Shown here: positions 24,117-37,700 of the stretch, piece by piece
Layout of the letters: each line of letters starts with the position of its first letter
Position numbering within the stretch: position 1 is the stretch's first letter
Assembly: GCA_038373865.1 (NCBI GenBank)
Contig: JAXGGA010001630.1
Coordinates: 62,001-126,000 of the forward strand
Length of the DNA stretch: 64,000 bases
Source: Uloborus plumipes
Lineage: Eukaryota; Arthropoda; Arachnida; Araneae; Uloboridae
Direction: 5' to 3'
The notes under the pieces: generated by a model
Database searches by the model: none
Seen by the model: the letters and a program-made list of their open reading frames with translations, nothing else
What the model was told of the DNA's origin: nothing
Program-made: the position numbers and the translations under genes

Positions 24117-24695
24117 GGGTAGTTGTGACCTATTAAAAATCCCCATTTTGATCATTAAATATTGTTACTTGACCCTCAAAACTCCAAAATTCACCACTGC
24201 CGTATTTTAAAACGCAACGATTGATTTTTAATGAATTTTTAAAAATCCGACGCGCAAAAGAGCGCTTTTCTGCTACGTCACGTGTTACGTCAGCGGGCAT
24301 CATGCCCCAGCCCTCCGCGACGGACCCGTGTTATCGCTACGGACATTTTGAGAGCGTAGGTATTTTTAATTTTTAGATATTTAATAATCCTTTTGATGCA
24401 TGATGGAGACAGTATACGTCAAAGGACAGTCCAACAATCTCCCTCAAGTGACATCAATGATGGTTTTTGCCTATTTTCGAGAGGACGAGCGATCCTCGTT
24501 TCTCCTCGTCGGCTGAGGCGCGGCGGAAGTACTGATGACGTTTCTTCCGCTGCCCTGTGACGTCACATTTTCTTGAACTTTAAAAATTATTTAAAAAAAA
24601 ACTACTTATCGTATCGCAAAAATTTTTTTCACCGATGATGTTCACACATGTTACTCTATCAGATAAAAATAAAATTGAAAAATCGAAAACTACCC
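24117..24695. mobile_element. 579-bp TIR element with GC-richer core
   Basis: The left end GGGTAGTTGTGACC and the right end AACTACCC are inverted, with TA on both outer sides. The core (about 24250-24560) is markedly GC-richer than the neighbourhood and carries repeated ACGTCA words (CTACGTCACGTGTTACGTCA, and GTGACGTCAC). No open frame spans it. I class it as a non-autonomous DNA transposon with superfamily unassigned. Confidence 0.7.
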
Positions 24696-25535
24696 TATCA
24701 TAAATAGTACTATATGTTTGGAAAAAAAAAAGTCAAATTCAAGATAATTGAACGAATTTTGCAGAATCTCGGCAAAAAAAAAAAAACCGCAGTATGAGAG
24801 AACAGAAAAAGTAAGTACATAGCAGTTGTGAATTTTTAATGGATAAAATTTCCCCCACTTTTTCAAAAATCATCAAAATTTCAAAGTAACTTGATTTGCT
24901 CTTTGTAACTTTTTTAATGATTTTGAAATTCTGCAATATCTCAAGTAAACCGCAAACACTAACCAGGGAAACACATGAGTGGTGAAATAATAAGCAAATA
25001 ATAATAAAAATTGAATAGGTCGTTATCAAAAGATTACATTGCGATGCACTCTATAATAATAATAAAAAAAATCGACGCACCAAGGAGTTGTCCCATTGAG
25101 AGTGCGGTTAATTATTTTGTTATAGAGTGTATTTTTTTTCATGCAAAAACTTTTTGCCTCCCCCCCCCCCGGTATAGATATATAATATCTTAAGGTCTGC
25201 TAGAATTCAAGAAAAGAGCCAAATTTCAGGACTTGGCGAGAAAATACAACAACATTACACCACCATCATGTAGCGGGGCATCCATTTGCAAAGCATGTGA
25301 AAGATGTCTCCCATTATTCGCCGGCACTTGCTACATTTGGCCATTTTTCTTAAAATTTTGGCATATTTTAAGAACTCATATTGTGATAACGGACATATGA
25401 AGACAAATAATCTATGAATCGAAAAATATCTTTTACTATGATCTTTTGATTCCTAGTTATTTAGATTTTTCATTATTATGCTATCTTATGGGTTCTTGGT
25501 AATATTAAGGGGACTGGAAAGTAATGTCGTTTTTA
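24696..25535. other. No gene seen
   Basis: AT-rich sequence. The open frame at 24739-25029 (minus) is rich in F, I and S and shows no domain. A C-run lies at 25161-25170. Confidence 0.5.
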
Positions 25536-27092
25536 CTTCCTTTTACGTAGTAAAGGAAGTATTGTGATCGCAAAAAAAAAAATCTGGTATGGATCCCACA
25601 CTACTTCCTTTTACGTGTAAATTTCTTTGTAAATGCCTTAGTGTTAAAATAGTGCTAGGAGTGAGCAAGATAGCAATTTGAACATTTACACCCCTAGTTT
25701 GCCACGAAACAATGAAAACAAATGTATTACAATGATTCATTTTCTAAATATCGCCGATTTTAACATCATTCAGTGGATTTTTCACGAAATATCGCCAATA
25801 GCGCCAAATTGAACTCAAATTCAAAAAATATTTTTTTCGCCAAATTTGTCGCCAACTTGGTGATTTGTCGCCAAGTTGGCGTCAAACACTTGACGACCAA
25901 AAGCTTGGCGACATATCGCCAAGTGGTCGCGCCAATTCATATCACTTGAGTCTGCATTGAAATTAACACTGATTTACCCCAAAAAAGGGGAAAAACACCC
26001 CCTTGGGAACATTCAAATGCAACCACAAGGGGAGGTGCACAACTAGACCATCTTCAGAGCCTACATACCAAGCTAGAAGCTTCTATGGCATTTAGTTTTT
26101 GAGTTATGCGACCCACATACGCACACACGTACATACTGACGTCACGAGAAAACTCGTCGTAATTAACTCGGGGGTGGTTGAAAAGGATTTTTCGGCTGCT
26201 TATATGTTGGTAGGTACACATGCACGTGCTGACAGGTCGAAAAAACTACTGAACATTCATTCGGGGGTGAGCAAAATCAAAATTTAGACTCAAATTTGAG
26301 TGATTTTTTTTTCGCGATCACAATACTTCCTTTACTACGTAAAAGGAAGTAAAAATCACTGAAATTTGAGTCTAAATTTTGATTTTGCTCACCCCCGAAT
26401 GAATGTTCAGTAGTTTTTTCGACCTGTCAGCACGTGCATATGTACCTACCAACATATAAGCCGCCGAAAAATCTTTTTCAACCACCCCCGAGTTAATTAC
26501 GACGAGTTTTCTCGTGACGTCTGTATGGACGTGTGTGCGGATGTATGTATGTATGTGGGTCGCATAACTCAAAAACTATATGCGGTAGAAGCTTCTAGCT
26601 TGGTATGTAGGCTCTGAGGATGGTCTAGTTGTGCACCTCCCCTTGTGGTTGCATTCGAATGTTCCCAAGGGGGTGTTTTACCCCTTTTTGGGGGTAAATC
26701 AGTGTTAATTTCAATGCAGACTCAAGTGATATGAATTAGCGCGACCACTTGGCGATATGTCGCCAAGCTTTTGGTCGCCAAGTGTTTGAAGCCAACTTGG
26801 CGACATATCGCCAAGTTGGCGACAAATTTGACAAAAAAATTATTTTTTGAATTTGGGTTCAACTTGGCGCTATTGGCGATATTTTGCGAAAAATTCACTG
26901 AATGATCTTAAAACCAGCAATATTTAGAAAATTAACCATTGTAAAATATTTTTTGCATTATTTCGTGGCAGATTAGGGGAGTAAATATTTGAATTGTTAC
27001 CTTGCTCACTCCAAGCACTTTTTTTAACACTTAAGGCAACTACTATGAAATTTACACGTAAAAGTAAGTAGTGTGGGGTCCATACCAGATTT
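25536..27092. repeat. Inverted pair of the TTGGCGA-rich repeat
   Basis: Two copies of the 11401-12172 family lie head to head. The left copy (25581-26345) is on the minus strand and the right copy (26354-27092) on the plus strand. The near-palindrome ACTTCCTTT..GTAAAGGAAGT occurs at the outer left edge (25541) and at the junction (about 26326-26352). Each copy retains the GGCGA/TCGCC word cluster (about 25795-25930 and 26738-26885). Frames at 26099 and 26372 encode mirrored peptides and are repeat-derived. Confidence 0.9.
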
Positions 27093-27093
27093 T

Positions 27094-27571
27094 TTTTCAA
27101 ACAAATCAGTAGTTAAAAGTTCTTATTTTAAATCAAAGAGTTATCAAGTGGCCTTTTGCCATCTAGTAGGAAATTTTAAATCCTGTATAATAAACCAAAA
27201 AAAAAAAAAAAAAATTGTGGGAGCAAAATATCTTGAAATGGCATCTTGGACACAAGCCCAATTTTCAAGTTTTTGTGCAATAGAAAGTATTTTAGCGATC
27301 GCAAGAAAAGGAAATCTGACTGCTTCCCCCATAATACTCATCTGACATTGCACCATTTCCCTTCATTGAGATCTATATATGAAAAAAAAAGATTTGAAAA
27401 TTTGGCTCATATCCAAAATGCCATTTCAAGATATTTTGCTCCAAAAAACAATTTTTTAATATCTATCCGAGGTTAAAAATTTAGGACTAGATTGCAAAAG
27501 GCCCTTGATAACGAGGATAATTACATCGTTAATTAAAGTAAAAACTTTTAACAAATGATTTGTTTGAAAAA
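27094..27571. repeat. 480-bp imperfect foldback
   Basis: The left arm (27094-27287) runs TCAAACAAATCAGT to about AAATGGCATCTTGGAC. It pairs with the right arm (27387-27571), which runs from CAAAATGCCATTTCAAG to AACAAATGATTTGTTTGA. It lies directly against the preceding inverted pair, so it may be its insertion neighbour or part of a composite. Poly-A interrupts the left arm at about 27197. Confidence 0.75.
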
Positions 27572-28520
27572 AAAAACATTTTCCAATCCCTCTAATGTAA
27601 CGTTCTGAGTAGCAAAAAAAGAAAGAAAAAAAGAAGATTCATTAAAAAAAAAATAGGTGTCCCTCAAAGTTATTTTCTAAACATTCAAGATCAATGAGAA
27701 AACCAAACTAAAGGACAATAAATTTATTAGTTATCACATAGATGTTCATTTACAAGTACATTAATACTGATTACATTATTGTCTCTGAATAATTGTCCAA
27801 TACTAGCACCATGACCTGAAACTTTAGAATACGTAGGGAAATATGTCTCGAATATTAAGTGACAAAAGCTTAAAAGAAAGATTAGTTTGAACTTGTCAGG
27901 ATAAATTTTAAATCTCAGTTTAATAACTAGTAAAAAGAAATAATAGAATGATGAGAATAAAAATTAAAAATCTTACTTTTAACTTAATATTACAGTGAAA
28001 ATTTATAAATAACAAGTCATGGTCAATGAATATGCATCAGAAATAAAAGTTAAGTACACAAAAGTTAAGCTGAAGATGGAAAAAGTGAAATATTTTAGTC
28101 AATTGTTTGCAAAGCTGTTGACTCAACAAAAATATTGCTACAAGGGAAAATTTTAAGCATACCAGAAAAACAGTTGACCATAATTATTCACAGCATACAA
28201 ATTATAGAAGCCAGGAAACATTTTTTGGCCCTACACAAATTGTTTCTTAGAAGTTGTATTAAAATTCAACAAAACATGGCGTTAGAAAGATGATTGTTCT
28301 TAAAGAACTAGGTGTCCCAGCATTTTCTGGAAAATTAATCATCCTCTTGATGAATGAGTGAAGTTTAGAATGATAGCTTTAAATGCTCATGTTAGCAACA
28401 TAATGCAAATGACAGAGAGTCATTAATAGGTATGAATAACTTTTTTGACAAAAAAATAAATAAAAATTATTGCATACATCTGCTTTGGAACTAGGAACGA
28501 ATCCCTTTTCAATATTTTTT
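27572..28520. other. No gene seen
   Basis: AT-rich sequence. It lies downstream of the minus-strand MPP7-like gene and could be intergenic. Confidence 0.45.
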
Positions 28521-28526
28521 TTCTAA

Positions 28527-28992
28527 TGGGGCTGTGATAGAGGCATTACTTTTTGCAGACCTAGTGCGATCTCCCAGTATAGCATCCATTCTTTCATGTA
28601 GCACTATTATTGGTGGATGTCATTACGAGAATTTTGGTGCCCAGTTTCTTCACTAGATGGGGCACCTGGGGTTTATCTAATGTGAAACTAGTATTCATTC
28701 TTTCATGTAATACTATCATTGGTTGATATCATTACGAGAATTTTGACGACCCGTTTCTCCACTAGATGAAGGCACCTGAGCTCTATCCAGGGTGGAACTG
28801 CACTAAGAATTTAATTTTGCTCTAAGATTTCTTCAAGCTAAACGAGTACTCGAGGGATCTTTTGCATTCCGAATAAATCATACGACATTGGCTCTGTCGA
28901 TTTTTGTATCTTGAAAATAGTCCGACTGGAACCAGGTTCGAATCTGCGCCTTGGTCACAAAAGATCAGCTTTATAACCACTACACTCATCCG
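28527..28992 (-). repeat. tRNA-derived SINE-like element with tandem body
   Basis: On the minus strand, 28992-28921 reads GTAGTGGTTATAAAGCTGAT (A-box-like) followed 20-odd bases later by GATTCGAACCTGG (B-box-like). This is the layout of a tRNA-derived SINE head. Past the head lie two direct copies of a unit with period 109 (starting about 28584 and 28693), sharing TTCTTTCATGTA, ATTACGAGAATTTT and CACTAGATG. It is not an intact tRNA, because the stems do not close. Confidence 0.55.
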
Positions 28993-31900
28993 TTAGTAAA
29001 ATATCAACATAGATCAGGGGTTTTGGATGAAAGAACATCTGACAAAAGAACCTCTATCCAGCAGTCCACATCTTCTGCATTAAAAAAACCTGAACTCCCA
29101 AAACAAATGTATGCAACAGTTTTCAATTTCTGTGCTTCTTAGCAATGTACAGAGAGGTTTTTAATTTCAGCACAAAAAGTACTGTTATTTCCTATGGGAA
29201 ACCATAATTAATGAATCTTAAAACTGACAATAAAATAATTAAGTTAAAATGTAAATATACTTACAGTAAAATATGTCAACTGGATAAAAATGGTCAACGT
29301 AATTCAATAACCCACTTGATGCTTAAAATGCATAATGAGATTTCATTTTGCATGGCACATATATTTCAGCCATACATTTTTTATGTCCATATTACAACAG
29401 ATTTGAAGCTGTGATTCACATTAACATAGGGTTCATATTATTAGACATTTTTTAATTTTTTCTCAGAAATTGCGCTTTAATGTATTATCACTTGTTGGTC
29501 TACCCTAATTACTAGAGAAAAAAGTAACACATGAAGAATATGCTGTGAAAATTTCATTACTTTTTTTAAGAAATGGGCCATTGACAGAGTCTCTCCGAGG
29601 ACATCTCAACACAACAAAAATGTTTTACTGTGGTGCTCATGCCCCTCATACTTCATCACTGGATCATTTAAAACCAAAAATATTTCATTAGTTAATAGAT
29701 TTCAGCAGGTAAAAAAGTTATTTGTTTTCTATAGTTGATTTTTCAGTTTTTGCACAATTAGAAGTCAAATTACTGTTTTGAACGTCATTTTAAAATTTAA
29801 GTCAAAACCTAAAAAATGATAACCAATTTTTTTACCTGTAGAAATTTTACTATTGAAATAATTTTGGTTTTAGATGATGCAGTGAATAGTCACGAGGTGC
29901 AACAGAATGAACGTTTTTTTCTTTTTAATTCATGCAGATTCACTATCATAAAAATTTCACAGGATATTCATCAAATGATATATTACAAAAAAATTATCAA
30001 AATAAAATTAGATTGTGTGAAAAAAAACCAAATTACCAAAAATATACTTTTCCTTTTGTCTTGAAAACACCCCATTCCTTCCTAAATGTATTATTTTCCT
30101 TGCAACGTAATTTCTGTGTTTCCAAAGCATTATTATATAACTAAATTCAACAAGCCTGCGTGTATTAAATACTTTTCTGTTAAAAAAAATGTGTACACAT
30201 TTGCAAAATCCCATACGGTACAAATTCGCACAATTATGAAACATATCTAAAGCCAATGGCATATATAGCACACCTGCAGCCCCAGCAACACGGGGCGGGG
30301 GGACACAAAGGTGTAAGGGCACACAATATAGGAAAATAGCACTATGAGTAACACAGGGAATTTTTTTTTTTTTTTGTAGTTTAATAAGAGGGTAGGGGCA
30401 CACTTATAAATCTTGCAGGGGGAGGGGGGCGCACAAAAGTCTGTAGGCTACTGTGTACAGCAATTTGCAAGAAAATCTAGATGACAGAGGTAAACAGATT
30501 GAAAATTTGGATTCAACATATCACCATTTTCAACTTTAGGTAACAGCCAAAAAGTTGAAATTCGTAGGTTTGTGTTAGTTATCATACTGAGTATATTTAA
30601 AATGAGGACATTTTAAGACTGTAGCATTGATAAATATTTTTTTCAAAATCTCAATCGGAATTAATATTCATATAGAAAAGTAGATTTAGGGGCAATTACA
30701 AACACAAGTTGCAAAATTTAAAATGGACTTAAAACATGATTAACAAATTAGATGTTAAACTTAAGAATTTAAAATTTTGGATAAAAATCTTCTAATAGCA
30801 TAAAAATTGCATTTTAACATTTGCATCAGAGAGGAATTCACAGGAAATTATTACTTCTATGCTACACACATATCACACTATGATGGAAGACAATTCAATT
30901 TACATAATACCATATTTTGACTAATATTAATAATGCATGACAAAAATATACAATAGTTCTTCTTAGGAGAAATTAGTAGCAGAAGCAAAATTGCACAACA
31001 TACGTATATTGCACTAAATTTTTGATATTTCGCTTCTTAAGAAAAAATATACATATCATTAAATACATATTCATATTATTTATGTACATAACTAAGATTA
31101 AGAACAACTAAAGCAAAAACACAAAAGATGATTAGAAAAACATCAAAGATGTGATGAAAGTTTCTCTCTTAGTCTTAGTTCAGTTTTAATATGCTAATTA
31201 CAACACATATATAAAAAATATATTTAAATTGGGAATGATTTCAAACATTTTACCCTTAAATGGTAATAAAATATGATATGAAAAATATGTTTTTATGTTC
31301 TTAAGTGTTTATAATGCAGAAAGATGTACATAACATTTATACATATGCAGATTAAATGCAAAAATGATAAAAATGCATGCAAGAATTATTAAATGTAAAA
31401 ATGTATTAAAGCAGTAAAAAAATGCAATTTAAACATTGTATGACAAACACGTTGTTACTATAAGAAGATTGTTTCAATGAGTTTAGAAAATTGTTTAATT
31501 GAATACTCACAGATGGTGATTATGTTATTAAATTTGGCAATGCAACAAAATACTGTTGGTGAAAATTTAAGTACGGTACAAAAAGAATTACAAAGAATTG
31601 CACGGAAAAGGTGAAAAGAGTAAGATATTTTGCATTTTTCGGCACACATTTTGGCACATAGAAATAATTTTTCTTAGCTTCATTCATATATTTATTAATG
31701 TTTAAAAATAGTTATCATATTTAATAATACTCTGTGTTTTTTGCACTGAACGTCAAATTAATGAATACACATTACCTTAAAGTGAAAATGCATCTCGTAG
31801 TTTCTTACTGATATTTTTTTCCCCACGTCATTTTTGAGTTATTTATATCCTAACTAAAAGTTTAAAAGAAAATAATGGCGATAAAACAATAATAGTATGT

Positions 31901-34581
31901 CCATAAGACTTAACATCAGGAAACTATGAAATTAGTTATAAAATGCATTACTATATAAATAACAAAAGAACAATAACAACAATATCAATAATAACAATAA
32001 ATAAGCAAATAAAATTTTGAAATATCATATTGCATGAAATAACATGAATTTATCTTTTTTATGCATTCAAAATAGAGATGAACTAGCATTTTATTTTTGA
32101 TTTTGAATACTATTCGACTTTTAAATAATTCAAAATTGAATAATATGAACAGAACTATTAGCTAATCAACTAATCATTTTAGCACTAACGTATATTAAAT
32201 TAAAACAGATACACAGGACATAAATTTTCAAAATAAAAGCAAAAGACATAAAAGAGTAGAAAAAACATTTTAGAAGTAGTTTGCGAGAAATGTAATACAA
32301 TCTAATATCTGTAACACACAATAGAATTATCCTATAAAATAACTTTAAAAAAATGAAAAGAAAAACTGGTTTAAAAATTAAAAGAAAAAAAAAAACTTTG
32401 AGCTGTTTTAAGATAAAAAATGATTTGGAAATAAGTTATAGTGAGTTAGTATATAAAACATTGACTAGATCATAGAAAATTATGAGAGATTTTTGAAGAC
32501 ATGAGGGAGCGTGATAAAATAGATATGATTAAAATACATATAAAAGCTTTTTTAAAGCGACAGAAAAAGCCACAGTTCCAAAGAGGTAACAATGAAATAA
32601 TGGTACATATTGTATAAACATAAAATGCACAATTTTAGATGCAGTTACAATAATCTTTTTCTCAGGTTTAATGAAATGTAAAGTTCTTTGTTAAATAAGT
32701 ACTCATTTATATCTTTATGCTAGTGTTTTTTTTTTAAGTATAAATGTTCAGTTTTCATTAAAATATTTAACTAAAAAAACAATTTAGTTAAAAACATCTT
32801 ATGTGAAAATGTTAGAAATTTCTTAAGCTTTGAAATTTAAATTTAAGCTATGCATCAAAACAGGGTTATATGTAAAAAGAAATTTATGTCTAACTTCACT
32901 ATGTATTGATATTGATACAAATCAAAATTTATATCCATTTCTATGGATTAGGCTTAAATAAATAAGAAATAAGTTAGTAAGTATATTTTAACAATCAAAA
33001 TCACATGATGATATAATATCTGTTAAGTCAAAGCTGCTTAACCTCTATGAAAGTTCAGAAAATTTTTCATATAGGAAAAAATAAAATATTGTAACTCTTA
33101 GACAAAGGTAAGCAATATTTTGTCAAGTTTATGCTAAAACCATGTTAGATTGCACTTAAATTTCTCAACCTGAAAGCATTTTTACACTAAACCATATTGT
33201 TTAATGTTTTAAAACAGCTGCATAGAGCTTAACTGATTTTATTCGCTAAAAGTTAATTTAATTTTTTCTTTATCGTCAGTTTTTAACACTACAAAGATTG
33301 AGTGAGAAATAGGGAAAGAAAAAAAAATAAATAACCACTTTTTATGCCTAAGAATTCAACTTAAGTAGTAAGTACACTTAAAAACCTTCCTAACTATAAA
33401 TTTGAAAAAAAAAAAAAGAACTTACATTTTCACAATATACAAACATTTTCAAAAATATTTGTTGCTTTTTCAAGCCAAGAAATTATTTGCAAAAAGGTTA
33501 CTTATTTATGCAAATCATTTTACCACTGAAAAATATTAGAAGAGAGGTTTTAATAGAAATAGGCAGATGTTACTGACAGCCTTAATATTTTGGATGAACG
33601 AATATTATTTCAAGTGAAGTACACACGTACTTTGCAGAAATGCACTAAATGCAATAACAAATTTTAAGAAACAAACAAAATAGTAAATGCTTACCCTTAT
33701 ATCAATTTAACCAGACCCCAGTAACATTTAAATTGCCTGAGTTGGGTTTGAACAACACTGACAAAGTGTTAAAATTATAAAATTTGATTTCATAACATTC
33801 CTTCTACTTTTGAATACATTTTGGCTCAAAGCAGAACTTAATTTAAAAATTTTCTTTCACAAAATGACTACATCAATGAATAATGCTCCCAATTTAGGAG
33901 ACATTTTATGTTTTGTTAAACTTTCTTCGATGTAGCTATAGAAAAAGCTATTATAGCTTTATGTTTAGGCAAAGGTTAAAAAAAATACATGATTTTCCAT
34001 GTACTAGACAATTATAAAGGGAAAGAAAACCATATATATCTGTAATTGTCTTTGAAGTATTTTTACAACTTAAAACTAATAATAATATAATCTGAGTTTA
34101 AAGCATAACAACTTTACAAAATTACAATGTTAATAAAAGCAAATACTACAACGTTAAAAAAGAACAAATGCGCAGAAATACGCAGAGTCGTGCTTTGGCA
34201 ATACAAGGAAGGCCTCTTTCAATGCACAAAATGCGAGTGTATAGATGTAAAGACACGTGACAAATTTAACCTTGCATTATTTGCTTTTATTTTTAAGAAT
34301 AAAGTTATTAATTGTTTGTTTCTCACAATATTAAGTTCATTTCTCACAATATTAAGTTTTTTTAAAAAGGAAAGGAAAGGAAATTTATATTATAAATCTG
34401 AAAATACTGGACAAATACTTCACTATGTTTGTACATACTTTTACTGTACATTAATTTCTAAAAGGTAATTTATTAAAAAATAATAGTAAATAAATTTGGG
34501 TTCATTATATATTTCTTGTATATATTACATAACATAGGTTCATTAATATTGAAACAGTTTTAATACTGAGAACAGCTAGGT
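28993..34581. other. Long AT-rich flank; possible 3' UTR of the MPP7-like gene
   Basis: There is no coding exon, terminal repeat or tandem array across 5.6 kb. The compositional texture is uniform and unlike the repeat-dense left half of the window, with many short TGTA words. Part could be 3' UTR read from the minus strand. Open frames at 30008-30403 (minus) and 34127-34468 (plus) lack recognisable domains. Confidence 0.4.
34469..34474 (-). terminator. Candidate proximal poly(A) signal, MPP7-like gene
   Basis: AATAAA on the minus strand about 108 bases after the TAG stop. Further hexamers follow downstream, so the true 3' end is undetermined. Confidence 0.35.
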
Positions 34582-34764
34582 CTATGGAGTTAGCACCCAA
34601 CTCGTTGGAACCCACTGAGGCTCTGTTTCCACTTTTTTTACTAAAGTAAGTAGTTCTTTAAATGACTTATTAATTTCTTCATTAACTAATGTGGCATTAA
34701 ATCGATGTCCATAAACCCTCTCAATATGCCAACTACTGTCAATAATGTCCTGTAACTCTTTATC
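34582..34764 (-). CDS. MPP7: MPP7-like final coding exon (GK C-terminus, stop)
   Basis: It has 183 bases and starts in phase 0 after a TTTTTTTCCCAG acceptor. It encodes 60 residues from DKELQDII to QWVPTSWVLTP and then TAG. The ending matches the WVPxSW tail conserved across p55 MAGUKs. Confidence 0.95.
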   Translation of the reverse strand, partial: DKELQDIIDSSWHIERVYGHRFNATLVNEEINKSFKELLTLVKKVETEPQWVPTSWVLTP

Positions 34765-37700
34765 CTGGGAAAAAAAGGGGAAGGCATCATGGTTGTGTAA
34801 AATATTTTACATAATCTGACAAACAAATTTTGACACTTAATATAATTTTTACACTATTTTTCATGATACTATTGCATTTTTAATTTTAAAAGAATAATGT
34901 TTCATTTCATTTTTGTTTGGATATCAATTTTTAATAATTATTTCGATTTCTAACTTAAATAGTTGAAAATTATCTATGAAAATAAAACAGTATTTTTGTA
35001 GTTAAATTCAGTTTCAGCAATGTACATACATGTACAGTTGAACCTCTTGAATTGAAACATGCTTAAAATGAATGACTGCTAAGACAAAAATTACATTTAC
35101 AGCTCCCACCTTATTGTTTGTAACATATTGTTTCTTAGTTAAGACAAATTTATTTCAAAGATCCCTTAGAGTTAGTTTTAGCGAAGTTTGATTGGGTATA
35201 TCCTAAAGTTTTACCGGCAAAACGGTATTTCTTAAAAGGATTGGGGCAAAGATCAAATTGATTATAAAAATTTACAATAGAATAATATAATTTTGTTCAT
35301 AATCTAATTGAGTCATAAATCAAAACAAAATTGAAACTAAATCAAGTTTTTAAATAATATTAATTTCAAAAACTTTTGAGAATCGGCATGTTAGTTTGTT
35401 TTCTTTTCTAGATAAAAAGAAATACATAGGTCAATTGTAAGATTTTTTATTATGGTTTACTTATCAAAACATTGAAATATAGAGGTGCACAATTGTTGTA
35501 CTTCTTAAGGGGCAATTTTATTTTGAGATTTATCATTTGTTGTACAAAACAATATACAAAGGCTCCAAGTAGGTCAGATTCTCGTGCCATTGTATGAGCG
35601 TTTTGATGAACACAAAACTTTTCTTCTAAGTAATACAATTAAACTTAGAAGCTTTTTAGAAACATTTTTTAAATATTTTTGGGCTAAGTAATTGATGTAC
35701 CTTGTGAGATATGGCTGCTATACTAAGCAAATGAAATTATTACACCATAACATGGAAGTAGAGTCCGTGTTCTTCATAACATTCATGAAATCAAACATAT
35801 CTGGAGCCTTTAAAGAGTGTTTTGTGCAACATTGATATGTTTGTTACTGTGGATTTGCTCCAAGATAAGTAAAAGAACGTGAAAAAAAAAAATCACAGAA
35901 AAGTAAGAGAATTATGGACTGTAATACCTTTTAAACCAAGGCAGGGAAGCATATCCCAGGATGGGTCAAATTCTTTGGTGGACTGCTGTCAGACCAGGGG
36001 GTCGAGGACCCATGGAATGCAGTATATTTCGCTCTTTAGTTCATTAAACTAGTAGATGATTTGTACAAAATTTCTGTTTTTAAGTATTTCAGTAAAAATG
36101 TCAGTAATTTTGGTATGGAAAAAAATCCAGTCATTCCAAGTATTTTCAGTATCAGCACTCTACATATACTATAGAATAAGTCCTGGTGTACTGATTATTT
36201 AGTATATATTTTACAGCTTCAATGTCAGTCAAAATTCAACCAAATGTTTTTGTGGTCAAAGTAAAAAAAAGAGAGAAAACTTATTTAAAATTAACTTATC
36301 GGCGAAATCAATTGTATTCAATTTAATGTATGGAATTGTAAAAATAATGGCATATTCTTCAACAAAATAAGTATTTTTTGGAAAACTTACTGTGAAACCT
36401 CTTGAATAGTTTTCATCGAAAGAGGATTGAGCAGAATTTCTAGTTTCCTTGAGAACTTCAAAAGGTGGAGGTTTGACAAATACAATATAAGGCTTCAATT
36501 CTGCAGTGCATAGCAACTTTAAGGCCTGAAAAGATGGGGAAATATAGATCAATTTAAAACAGAACAGAAAGAGAGAAATCCATTTTTAACAATATATTTT
36601 ATTATTAAAGAATTGAAAAAAAAAAAATATAAAAAATCCTCATGCCAAAACGGAATTTATTTTCATTACAGTAAAATGAAGCAATTGTGTTTAGGGGGAA
36701 CTCTTTAGATGCAGTATTTTGGCAGAAACCCATCATTACTTCACACAAAGTGCACTTTTAATTATTTCTATCAAAATTTTGAGCAGATTGAGTAAAAAAT
36801 GCATAAAGTCAGACTAATTACAAAATAATATTTACAGTAATAATTTTTGTTAATGAGAAAAAAAAAACGACAAGTGAAAAAGAATGAATACACTATAACT
36901 AATTTGATTAGTATTTAATGCACCATAATAAAACAAAATAACATTTTACAGAAAATACAGCTCTCTGTAGAGCTTATTACTTTGCTATAATACCTACATT
37001 TTTATTATAAACAGTAAATTCAATTAACTTGCATAGCAAAATAAAAGAAAAAACACCACATCTATTACAAACTTAATTATTATAAGACTAAAAACATTTC
37101 TCATATGTGTTTGGAAGTATTTTTATAGTATTAAGCAGTCATTTACCGCCCTGAAGCCATGTAGTCTTTACATTGCGGTAAATAGAACTGGATGATCAGT
37201 CTCCAACAGAAACATTGCAAAAAAAAGGAAACAAATTTAAATATAGTGCAGTATCAAATAAAGAGTCGCATAATTTACCAGGGTTGGCCAATATATATCC
37301 TGACATACATTGCAATATATATCTGATTTTTATTCTGAAAGTATCATGATATTTTAATATTTTCGATATTTACTTTTCAAAACAATATTTTCAATGTAAA
37401 AATTATATTAATCATATTAATTATTTAAAGAGCCACAAATTGCTACAATATTTATATGATATAGTAGTGGATCATTAATGTTACATAATTTAAAAATATA
37501 ATATTCCTTTTTTTATTTTATACTCATAAAATTATTAGTAATGTGCCAATTTTAATATAGAGTAAAACTACCTAGTTAAAGATTGAATATTAATTTGCGG
37601 TCCATATATTACAATAATAATGTAAGAAAATAAACAAGTGGTTTGAGGATGCCTTTACAACTTAAAGACTTTAGACAGCATTAATTAAAAATATCGGGTA

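Noticed and set aside
26099..26572. Two similar ORFs (SYATHIRTHVHTDVTRKL type) as a small gene family
   Set aside because: They are the two arms of the inverted TTGGCGA-rich repeat, and the frame is not preserved as coding in the 11401 copy.
28921..28992. tRNA gene on the minus strand
   Set aside because: A- and B-box-like words are present, but acceptor and anticodon stems do not close. It is better read as a SINE head.
30008..30403. 131-codon minus-strand ORF
   Set aside because: Poly-lysine from an A-run, no family resemblance, and it lies in the 3' flank of the MPP7-like gene.
34127..34468. 113-codon plus-strand ORF with a CTKCEC motif
   Set aside because: Antisense to the MPP7-like 3' end. 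The cysteines do not form a recognised zinc-binding pattern and the second half is low complexity.
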